Of a stretch of DNA of 15,156 nucleotides, positions 6,281-13,404 are shown one piece after another (position 1 is the first letter of the stretch; each line of letters starts with the position of its first letter). A model generated the notes under the pieces. It was not told where the DNA came from and ran no database searches. It saw nothing but the letters and a program-made list of their open reading frames with translations. Source of the DNA: Prevotellaceae bacterium (lineage in GTDB: Bacteria > Bacteroidota > Bacteroidia > Bacteroidales > UBA932); the NCBI GenBank assembly GCA_031278135.1, contig JAITKY010000002.1, forward strand, positions 1 to 15,156. Direction: 5' to 3'. Made by a program: the position numbers and the translations under genes.

Positions 6281-8193
6281 ACTTTCACTTTATATTCCAC
6301 AAACAATTCGATAGCCTGATATTCAGCCATTCCGAGTTTATCGAAAATCACGGCTGTTGCATGATTTCGTTCTTCGGCGCGCATCCAAAATTCCCTTGCA
6401 TCGGTTCCGGGAAACAGTGGACGATCTTTTTGCGACTGATGTTTGAAGATAGCCATACGTTTGATGTATGTTTCTTCAGGGCTCAGAGGTACTGCCATTT
6501 CCTGTTCGGAGACATCCCATTCCTGCCATGCGCCACGATATAGCCATATCCTGCAATCTTTCATCCAATCTTCGTTTTGCAGCCGCTTGACGGCTTCGAT
6601 TATTGTTTGAAAACAAACACGATGAGTTCCATGTGGGTCGGTCAGGTCGCCGGCGGCATATATCTGGTGCGGTTTGATTTTCTGTAACAAATCGATGATT
6701 ATCTTGATATCATCCTCGCCGATTGGCTTTTTTTTCACTGTTCCCGTTTCGTAGAACGGCAAATCAAGGAAATGGATATTTTCTTCCGGAGCGCCGGCGT
6801 ACAATGCTCCGGCACGGGCTTCGGTACGACGAATGGATGCTTTAATCATTTTAACGTCTTCGGAATCGGTTTCGCCCGGTCGTTTGCTTCGTACCGATTC
6901 TTTTGCAGCGTGATACGCTTTGTCTGTGATTTCAGGAGCAAGATTGTATATCGAGCCAATTTCGCGGACAAAATCCAGAAATCTAACTGCCTCGTCGTCG
7001 AACACGGCGATGTTTCCCGACGTCTGGTACGCTACGTGAACCTCGTGACCCTGAGTACATAACCGGGTAAAAGTTCCTCCCATCGATATCACATCGTCGT
7101 CGGGATGAGGGCTGAATATAACAACTCTTTTCGGAAAAGGATACGCACGTTCGGGACGAGTGCTGTCGTCGGCGTTGGGTTTTCCGCCAGGCCATCCTGT
7201 GATGGTATGCTGTAAATCGTTAAACACCCGGATATTGATTTGACTTGCCGTGCCACACTCCGAAATAAGGTCGCCAAGACCGTTATCGTTATAATCGCGG
7301 TCGGTGATTTTGAGGATGGGTTTGTCAAGCTTCCGGCACAGCCAAAACACCGCCCGGCGTATTAACTTACTGTTCCAAACGACATTTCCTGTCAGCCACG
7401 GCGTCTTGATACGCGTCAGTTCCGAAGCTGAAGCGTCATCAAGAATGAACGATACTGCCGGATGTTCCTGTAAATACGATGCCGGCGCCATCTCTGTAAC
7501 CTGTTCTTCTACAACCTTCTTGATTATCTTCGCTTTGCCTTCGCCCCAAGCCATCAGGATGATTTCACGGGCGTTCATGATTGTACCAAGACCCATTGTC
7601 AAACAGTATCTTGGCACATTTTCTTCGCCGTAGAAATTACTTGCGGCTCCCATGCGTGTAGCATAATCGAGCGTAATCAGCCGTGTTTCGGAATATTTGT
7701 CGGAACCGGGCTCGTTGGCGCCGATTTGCCCTCGTCCGTCGAGGCTTAAAAGTTGTAAATCAATCCCTCCAATTTCTTTTATCTTATCCTCGTACAACTT
7801 GCAGAACGCAGCAATTTTATTCTTCGGAATATCTCCCCTCAACAGATTGATGTTTTTTTTCGGAATATCCACATTCGCAAACAAATACTCGTTCAGATAC
7901 AGGTAATGACTTTGAATTTCGTCGGGCGACAAAGGATAATATTCATCGATGTTAAAAACAATTACATTTTTGAAACTCAACCCTTTTTGCTTATGAATCT
8001 TCACAAGTTCCTCGTACACGCTCACGGCAGTCGAGCCGGCAATCAATCCTAACACACAGGGTTTGCCTTCCGATTGTTTCTTGAGAATGGTCTCCGCTAT
8101 TTTTTTTGCTACTACTTTCGACGCACTGTCCGAATCGGTAAACACATCAACCGGAATTTTCTCAAATCTTTTCGATATATCTTTACTTCTCAT
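6277..8193 (-). CDS. NagB-like isomerase/deaminase domain fused to PIG-L (LmbE) deacetylase
   Basis: A 638-residue fusion commonly annotated glucosamine-6-phosphate deaminase in Bacteroidetes. Residues about 1-270 form a NagB-type domain with L-I-A-G-S-T (phosphate loop, 50-55), F-N-I-D-E-Y (Asp83) and N-E-P-G-S (Glu161). The E. coli catalytic Asp141 and His143 are replaced by Arg154 and Gln156 (G-R-G-Q-I). Residues about 355-600 form a PIG-L family N-acetylglucosaminyl deacetylase domain, with zinc motifs P-H-P-D-D-D at 362-367 and H-G-T-H at 521-524. Deaminase activity is therefore doubtful; the deacetylase half looks intact. I chose the ATG at 8193; a TTG at 8223 is in frame but has weaker context. 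A promoter lies upstream at 8256-8285. The stop overlaps the start of a membrane peptide gene by 4 bases, and aspartokinase follows. Confidence 0.9.
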   Translation of the reverse strand: MRSKDISKRFEKIPVDVFTDSDSASKVVAKKIAETILKKQSEGKPCVLGLIAGSTAVSVYEELVKIHKQKGLSFKNVIVFNIDEYYPLSPDEIQSHYLYLNEYLFANVDIPKKNINLLRGDIPKNKIAAFCKLYEDKIKEIGGIDLQLLSLDGRGQIGANEPGSDKYSETRLITLDYATRMGAASNFYGEENVPRYCLTMGLGTIMNAREIILMAWGEGKAKIIKKVVEEQVTEMAPASYLQEHPAVSFILDDASASELTRIKTPWLTGNVVWNSKLIRRAVFWLCRKLDKPILKITDRDYNDNGLGDLISECGTASQINIRVFNDLQHTITGWPGGKPNADDSTRPERAYPFPKRVVIFSPHPDDDVISMGGTFTRLCTQGHEVHVAYQTSGNIAVFDDEAVRFLDFVREIGSIYNLAPEITDKAYHAAKESVRSKRPGETDSEDVKMIKASIRRTEARAGALYAGAPEENIHFLDLPFYETGTVKKKPIGEDDIKIIIDLLQKIKPHQIYAAGDLTDPHGTHRVCFQTIIEAVKRLQNEDWMKDCRIWLYRGAWQEWDVSEQEMAVPLSPEETYIKRMAIFKHQSQKDRPLFPGTDAREFWMRAEERNHATAVIFDKLGMAEYQAIELFVEYKVKV

Positions 8194-8255
8194 TACTTTA
8201 TTTTTACAAAATGTTAATAACAATATTCGTCGGATTTAGTTGTAAAATCCGGATG

Positions 8256-8285
8256 CAAAAGTAGAAAATTTTTATGACTGACAAA
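8256..8285 (-). promoter_or_regulatory. Bacteroidetes-type promoter for the NagB-like operon
   Basis: On the minus strand, TTTG (8285-8282) is followed after 18 bases by TACTTTTG (8263-8256), an exact TAnnTTTG -7 element. Transcription would begin near 8249, leaving a leader of about 55 bases before the ATG at 8193. The spacing is slightly short of the commonest 19-21. Confidence 0.6.
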
Positions 8286-8314
8286 TAAATTTACGATTTT
8301 AGAGATGCGATTGA

Positions 8315-8342
8315 GTGTACAACAAAATCCCTTTTTATCCAG
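8315..8342. repeat. Short direct repeat GTGTAC-ACAAAAT, copy 1
   Basis: Begins GTGTACAACAAAAT, then CCCTTTTTATCCAG. It matches 8399-8425 apart from a few substitutions and a one-base length difference. It starts a repeat-rich stretch between the divergent promoters. Confidence 0.55.
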
Positions 8343-8398
8343 TCTTTTTGAAATTTTTAATCATGAAGATGATCGCCGTTAATAGGACCATCGGGTTG

Positions 8399-8425
8399 GT
8401 GTACGACAAAATTCCCTTTTCCCAG
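8399..8425. repeat. Short direct repeat GTGTAC-ACAAAAT, copy 2
   Basis: Begins GTGTACGACAAAAT, then TCCCTTTTCCCAG. It is the second copy of 8315-8342, offset by 84 bases, and lies directly before the ATCTGTG repeats. Confidence 0.55.
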
Positions 8426-8509
8426 ATCTGTGTAAATCTGTGGATCCTTTTATCCGCAGATGTCCACAGATATTCACAGATTTGATTCATCTGTGTAAAT
8501 CTGTGGATC
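8426..8509. repeat. ATCTGTG repeats with an 18-base-arm hairpin
   Basis: A 21-base unit starting ATCTGTGTAAATCTGTGG occurs at 8426-8446 and 8489-8509. Between them lies a near-inverse copy: 8464-8481 (CCACAGATATTCACAGAT) pairs with 8489-8506 at 16 of 18 positions around a 7-base loop. The AT-rich stem is not followed by a convincing T-run, so it is not an obvious terminator. Translated, the stretch gives repetitive I-H-R-F-T-Q sequence, a pattern I associate with dispersed intergenic repeats and not with genes. Confidence 0.7.
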
Positions 8510-8540
8510 TTTTTAAATGAGATTATTTCATAAATTAAAG

Positions 8541-8570
8541 TTTCCATTCGCTCATTAATTTGTATCTTTG
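8541..8570 (+). promoter_or_regulatory. Bacteroidetes-type promoter for the SNF2-family gene
   Basis: TATCTTTG at 8563-8570 fits the TAnnTTTG -7 element. A weak -33 candidate, TTTC, lies at 8541-8544, 18 bases upstream. Transcription would start near 8577, only about 20 bases before the ATG at 8596, so the leader is very short. Confidence 0.55.
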
Positions 8571-8595
8571 CAGCTCATATTTTTAGTAGATTATT

Positions 8596-11500
8596 ATGGT
8601 AAATGGATTAATAGAAAGGTATCAATCGTTAGGCGAAGATTCGCGGAGAGTCATAAATTTTCTTGCGTTAACATACGAGCCGTTGACTGTGGACGACCTC
8701 GACAAACTTTTTCCGGACATCGGGCTCAGTAAAATCGACGCAATCGTCAAACAGGAAATACAGTCGAAAATACTTGTCGAAAGCGATTATGGGCAAGGCT
8801 ACATCGCTGATGTTCCGATAGTATTGTGGTTATTTCCTTCGATTTACAGTCGGGACATCACCATATATTCGAAAAGGGACATGTACGGTTATTATTTTTA
8901 CAATAAATTTCGATATGATAAACTGTTTAATTTTCTGACCGCCCTGTTTTTTTATCCCGACAAGTTAGCAGTCGCCGAAAGAGAATTAACGATGCACAAT
9001 CGGGAGCAACTTTATCAGATGGCGAATATCTTTGTACATCCGGCTTACGATGAACATATTACCAAATTCAGCAAACTCACCATCGAAACAATATACGACA
9101 ATATCCTTTCCAGAACGATTTACCAATTAGGCTCTTTCGAACAGTTGCAACAGATAGACGCAAAATTGATGAAAAATAAAATTGCTAATCTCAACTTAAA
9201 CCGGCAACATGCCACAATTGCTATGATACAGGGCGATTTTCACTTGGCGCAGCATCTGTCCGTAGCAAATTCGTATTCATATTATAATGAATCGACTAAT
9301 TCGTTTATGGGAGCGATTATCGATTTTTTAAAAGGAAATATCGACAAGTCGCTGCAAATATTCGAACAGGGAATGAAAAAGCAACGCCGCTCATACAGAA
9401 ACAAATATCTTCCTGTCACATCCGAAATTGCGCTGTTCTATCTTGCTGCGCATATATCGAAAGGAGAAGAAGTTTATAAGCCGATATTTAGGAAAATAAA
9501 CGAAGAAAAAGGGAAAGCTCCATCTACCATCTATTATTTTTTTCGCAAAGTATGTGAATATTATCTTTCCGAGACTTCTGTTTCCGAAAATATAATCCTG
9601 TCGCTGCAAACCGCCGAAGACGCCGAGCCGGAACAGATTCTGTGGCGAGCCATCGCTATCGGATTGACGAACAAGTCGCTCGATATGGAAGTCCCATTAG
9701 CGAAATACACGCGTCAGGCTTACGAAAACAAACATTATGTCCTTGCTTACGAGATTGCTTATCTGTTGACAAAATGGTTTCCGTGCGAGGAATACAAACA
9801 ACTGTTCGACAGTATTGCTGCAATAATGAAATACAAACCGGCGCTTTTGCAAATTGTTCGTTTGGAAGAGTGGGAAAGGCAACTTAACTCGTTTTTTACA
9901 CTCGATGCAGTACGTATGGTTACCAATGAAGACGGTGATAATGAAAAATTTCGTGTGGCATATCGTTTTTTTCCCACAAATTTTTATGCTATGCCTATAC
10001 TTCAGACGCGCAACGCCTCCGGAGTGTGGAGCACAGGACGAAATATTGCAATGCGAAGTTTCATCGAAGGCAAAGTCGATGGCATGACGTGGCAGGACCG
10101 AAATATTGCCGCCGCCGAAAACCGTTCGTCGTATTCGATTAGATACGACACTATTTACGAGATGGTCGGGCATCCGTACGTATATCTGGAACACAGCGAT
10201 ATCCCTGTCGAATTCATCACGGCGCAACCCGTGATTAGTGTTGTGAAATCGCCGGGCAATACATACAAAATGGAGTGCGAGATCAGCAATCCGCGCGAAG
10301 GCGTTATCATCATTAAAGAGACCAATACTCGCTATAAAGTGTATAAACTCACACGGTTTCAAAGCGATATTATCAAAGCAATATCGAAAAGCAAGCCCAT
10401 TCCCGAACAGGGATACGAAAAACTGATGGAGATATTGAAACATTTCAGCGTTTATGTTCAGATTCAGTCCGATTTGGTGATTGATGCGAACGATGTCCGG
10501 ACGCGACAGGTCGAGCCAGATTCGCGTATCCGTGTACAGTTGTTGCCTACAAGCGACGGTATCAAAGCCGAACTGTTTGTCAAGCCTTTCGCTACGCATC
10601 CGCCATACTGTAAACCGGGACGTGGCGGGATTGTGCTGATTGCTACCGGAGAGGAAGAACGTGTACGCGTAACACGTAACTTCGAAGACGAAATGAAATA
10701 TAATAAACTGATTCATGACGATATACGGGCGATCGGAAACATCAAAACCACCGACGAAGGACTGATGACTTTCGACAACCCGCTCGACGCCCTCGAACTG
10801 CTCGAAGTTCTTGAACGTCATCAGGATATTTCGGTTGTGGAGTGGCCCGAAGGCGAACGTCTGAAAATACGCAAGAAAGTCACAGGCAGCAATCTCCGTC
10901 TTCATGTAAAAAGTAATATCAACTGGTTCGAACTCGAAGGCGAACTGAAAGTGGACGAAAATACGGTGTTAACAATTAGCGCATTACTCGAAATGGTGCG
11001 ACACGGTCACGGACGTTTTATCGAATTGAGCAATGGCGAATTTCTTGCATTGACCGAACAGCTTCGTAAACGGTTGTCCGAAATTGCCGATGTTTCCTCC
11101 GAATCGAAGGACAAAGTTGTCATCAACCGTTTTGCTTCCGCATCGATGATAGACGTGTTCGACGATTTCGAAAATGTCGTTGTCGATAAGGCTTGGCACG
11201 ATTTCCGTAAACGTCTTCAAACGGTGCAACTGTCGGAAGCGCCGGTACCGTCGTCGTTGCAGACCGGGTTACGACCGTATCAAGTCAGCGGTTTTCAATG
11301 GATGATACGGCTGTCGGAATGGGGCGCCGGAGCATGTCTCGCCGATGATATGGGACTGGGTAAAACCGTACAAACTATTGCTGTTCTGCTATATCGTGCG
11401 AATATCGGGGCTGCTCTGGTAGTGTCGCCCGTGTCGGTGATGCCGAACTGGATAAATGAAGTCAATCGTTTTGCGCCGTCGATCAATGTCAAGACGTTGC

Positions 11501-12630
11501 GCAATACCAACGAACGTACGGCAACGCTTGCTTCGCTCAACGCCGGCGATTTGCTGGTGACGTCTTACGGGTTGTTGTTGTCCGAAGAAAAAAACATCAC
11601 AGCAAAACAGTGGGCGACAGTAGTGCTCGACGAAGCGCATACTATCAAAAACTTCAATACCCAGACGTCGAAAGCCGCCATGCTGTTACAGTCCGATTTT
11701 CGCGTGATACTGACCGGTACGCCAATACAAAACCATCTTGGCGAAATATGGAATCTGTTCCAGTTTATAAATCCCGGATTGCTCGGCAGCCTGTCGCATT
11801 TTACCGACGCCTTCGTCCGTAACGATAACAAAAAAACTCACGAACGGCTCAAAAAACTGATTACGCCATTTATCCTCCGCCGGACGAAAACTGCTGTACT
11901 CAACGAACTCCCGCCGAAAACGGAGATTGTCCAAAAAATAACGTTGAGCAATGAAGAGATGGCATTTTACGAAACATTGCGTCGCAATGCGCTCCAATCT
12001 CTCGAAAAAGACGACAGTGCACAAGGTGCAAAACATCTGAAAGTCCTTGCCGAAATCACGCGTCTGCGACAGGCGTGCTGTAATCCGGCGCTGGTATCGC
12101 CTGCCGGTCTCACTATCGAATCGACAAAATTGTCTACGTTCCTCGAAATAGCCGCCGAATTGAAGGAAAACGGACATCGAGCGTTAGTTTTCAGCCAGTT
12201 TGTTTCGCATCTCAACCTCATACGCAGGGCGCTCGATAAGGCTAAATATACGTACTGCTACCTTGACGGCTCTACGTTAATGTCCAGACGTGATTTCGAA
12301 ATGCGCCGTTTTCAAGGCGGATACGGCGATTTCTTCCTCATCAGCCTCAAAGCCGGAGGATTAGGGCTTAATCTTACTGCTGCCGATTACGTAATACACC
12401 TCGACCCGTGGTGGAACCCCGCTATTGAAGACCAAGCCTCCGACCGTGCACACCGTATCGGACAGAACCGCCCCGTAACTGTCTATCGATTAGTTGCCGA
12501 ACAAACCATCGAAGAGAAAATCATTCACCTCCACAACACCAAACGCGACCTCGCCAATTCTCTCCTCGAAGGTAGCGACCAATCTGCTAAACTGTCAATC
12601 AACGAACTGATGGAACTGATTAAGAATTGA
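8596..12630 (+). CDS. SNF2-family DNA-dependent ATPase with large N-terminal extension
   Basis: A 1344-residue Swi2/Snf2-type ATPase; members translocate on duplex DNA and remodel protein-DNA complexes. The C-terminal motor (about 890-1340) has motif I D-D-M-G-L-G-K-T at 917-924, motif II D-E-A-H at 1012-1015, motif III L-T-G-T-P-I-Q-N at 1039-1046, and motif VI Q-A-S-D-R-A-H-R-I-G-Q at 1280-1290, so it looks active. Residues 1-75 resemble a winged-helix segment (N-F-L-A-L-T-Y-E-P-L-T-V-D-D-L). About 80-440 is helical, with TPR-like units such as I-D-F-L-K-G-N-I-D-K-S-L-Q-I-F. About 450-880 is mixed, perhaps a bacterial SNF2-associated region. No nuclease or SWIM motif is evident. It is transcribed alone, divergently from the NagB-like operon; its client is unknown. 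It is long for bacterial SNF2 proteins but the frame is open throughout. Confidence 0.93.
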   Translation: MVNGLIERYQSLGEDSRRVINFLALTYEPLTVDDLDKLFPDIGLSKIDAIVKQEIQSKILVESDYGQGYIADVPIVLWLFPSIYSRDITIYSKRDMYGYYFYNKFRYDKLFNFLTALFFYPDKLAVAERELTMHNREQLYQMANIFVHPAYDEHITKFSKLTIETIYDNILSRTIYQLGSFEQLQQIDAKLMKNKIANLNLNRQHATIAMIQGDFHLAQHLSVANSYSYYNESTNSFMGAIIDFLKGNIDKSLQIFEQGMKKQRRSYRNKYLPVTSEIALFYLAAHISKGEEVYKPIFRKINEEKGKAPSTIYYFFRKVCEYYLSETSVSENIILSLQTAEDAEPEQILWRAIAIGLTNKSLDMEVPLAKYTRQAYENKHYVLAYEIAYLLTKWFPCEEYKQLFDSIAAIMKYKPALLQIVRLEEWERQLNSFFTLDAVRMVTNEDGDNEKFRVAYRFFPTNFYAMPILQTRNASGVWSTGRNIAMRSFIEGKVDGMTWQDRNIAAAENRSSYSIRYDTIYEMVGHPYVYLEHSDIPVEFITAQPVISVVKSPGNTYKMECEISNPREGVIIIKETNTRYKVYKLTRFQSDIIKAISKSKPIPEQGYEKLMEILKHFSVYVQIQSDLVIDANDVRTRQVEPDSRIRVQLLPTSDGIKAELFVKPFATHPPYCKPGRGGIVLIATGEEERVRVTRNFEDEMKYNKLIHDDIRAIGNIKTTDEGLMTFDNPLDALELLEVLERHQDISVVEWPEGERLKIRKKVTGSNLRLHVKSNINWFELEGELKVDENTVLTISALLEMVRHGHGRFIELSNGEFLALTEQLRKRLSEIADVSSESKDKVVINRFASASMIDVFDDFENVVVDKAWHDFRKRLQTVQLSEAPVPSSLQTGLRPYQVSGFQWMIRLSEWGAGACLADDMGLGKTVQTIAVLLYRANIGAALVVSPVSVMPNWINEVNRFAPSINVKTLRNTNERTATLASLNAGDLLVTSYGLLLSEEKNITAKQWATVVLDEAHTIKNFNTQTSKAAMLLQSDFRVILTGTPIQNHLGEIWNLFQFINPGLLGSLSHFTDAFVRNDNKKTHERLKKLITPFILRRTKTAVLNELPPKTEIVQKITLSNEEMAFYETLRRNALQSLEKDDSAQGAKHLKVLAEITRLRQACCNPALVSPAGLTIESTKLSTFLEIAAELKENGHRALVFSQFVSHLNLIRRALDKAKYTYCYLDGSTLMSRRDFEMRRFQGGYGDFFLISLKAGGLGLNLTAADYVIHLDPWWNPAIEDQASDRAHRIGQNRPVTVYRLVAEQTIEEKIIHLHNTKRDLANSLLEGSDQSAKLSINELMELIKN

Positions 12631-12651
12631 GCAAGACTTTTTTATGCTCAA
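12627..12651. terminator. Weak hairpin at the end of the SNF2-family gene
   Basis: TTGAGCA (12627-12633) and TGCTCAA (12645-12651) form a perfect 7-base stem around an 11-base loop, overlapping the stop codon. No T-run follows on the plus strand, so this is only a possible terminator or RNA end-stabilising hairpin. Confidence 0.3.
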
Positions 12652-12973
12652 AAAGGAAATGTTTTGCGAAAAATCGACAAAATCTTTTTTTTGAGGTGTA
12701 TTGGTGCATAGACTGTTCCGGACGTGTTTTATTCGCTTTTTCATTAGTCTCAAAAGGTCTGAATTAAAAATTGACACAGTCAAAAGACTTGATTTTCATA
12801 ACCGCAGACAAGTGAAACGCAGTCTGTGCGAAACCGCCAAAGTGAATGCTGTCGGAGCATCAACCAGATACAACGACCTGAAACAATAGTTTCTTTCGAG
12901 ACTGGGACATAATAAAAGTTCGGAAGAGGTTGAAATGATGTCTGGAAGAAGTCGTCTTTAACGTAATTTAACA

Positions 12974-13002
12974 TTGAAGTTGAAAAATACCATGTACCTT
13001 TG
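12974..13002 (+). promoter_or_regulatory. Bacteroidetes-type promoter without an intact gene
   Basis: TACCTTTG at 12995-13002 is an exact TAnnTTTG element, with TTG at 12974-12976, 18 bases upstream. It points rightward into a stretch lacking an intact coding frame, so it may drive a decayed gene or a small RNA. Confidence 0.5.
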
Positions 13003-13052
13003 TACTCAAATTAGAAAGAAAATTAAGTAATGATTTATAGAAAACGATATTG

Positions 13053-13138
13053 ATGAAAAAATATTTTTTAACAATAATTATCTGTATATAAGCAGTTTGT
13101 TGAATGAGCATATATGTTTTGTTGCTCCAATTTCATTA
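13053..13138 (+). pseudogene. Possible decayed start of a secreted-protein gene
   Basis: About 50 bases past the promoter, an ATG opens M-K-K-Y-F-L-T-I-I-I-C-I, a typical signal-peptide start, and then meets TAA at 13089. The same frame continues A-V-C, TGA, M-S-I-Y-V-L-L-L-Q-F-H, TAA. Each of the first two stops is one base from a leucine codon (TTA, TTG) and falls in a hydrophobic run, as if a signal peptide had taken point mutations. No recognisable mature domain follows. It could equally be chance. Confidence 0.25.
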
Positions 13139-13383
13139 AACAGAGCAAATTTTTGGTGACTTTTTTGTCTTAATATATAGATGGTAACTTTTTTTAGTTT
13201 AGTCGGATTATTGATGTTCTTTGAATTTGGGGCGAGAAAATGCGAAATTTGTTCGACAATGTGAAAAAGGAGGATTACCGTCCGTATATCAATGGTAGTG
13301 GCTGACTTTTATGTGTGGTTACAGTGGTCCGAGATTCGGTTGTTTGGGCAGATGTTTTGCTTGTTCGTCCGACTTTACAGGAA

Positions 13384-13399
13384 ATCTTACATCTAAGAT
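13384..13399 (-). terminator. Small hairpin after the antiporter gene
   Basis: ATCTTA (13384-13389) and TAAGAT (13394-13399) form a perfect 6-base stem with a 4-base loop, 5 bases beyond the antiporter stop. It is AT-rich and lacks a long T-run on the minus strand, so it is a weak terminator candidate. Confidence 0.3.
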
Positions 13400-13404
13400 C
13401 AGCT

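Larger units (their letters stand above)
12631..13404. other. Long stretch without a convincing gene
   Basis: About 770 AT-rich bases between the SNF2-family and antiporter genes, whose 3' ends converge here. A frame at 12701-12889 would start with TTG and encodes a basic 62-residue peptide that resembles nothing I know. The stretch contains one good plus-strand promoter (12974-13002), followed by a signal-peptide-like start that soon meets stop codons. I see no tRNA, IS ends or repeats of the families found elsewhere in the window. It may be the residue of a lost gene. Confidence 0.5.

Noticed and set aside
8335..8547. A 70-residue minus-strand frame with I-H-R-F-T-Q occurring twice
   Set aside because: Its sequence is the translation of the ATCTGTG repeats, it overlaps a promoter region, and such repeat-encoded frames are rarely real proteins.
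9697..10905. A 402-residue open frame antisense to the SNF2-family gene
   Set aside because: It lies wholly within a gene with clear motifs, shows no recognisable domain, and long antisense frames are expected from the codon use of the real gene.
12760..12900. A tRNA or small structured RNA in the gap after the SNF2-family gene
   Set aside because: I could not assemble an acceptor stem with a T-loop GTTCRA-type motif; the pairing seen around 12815-12835 is weak.
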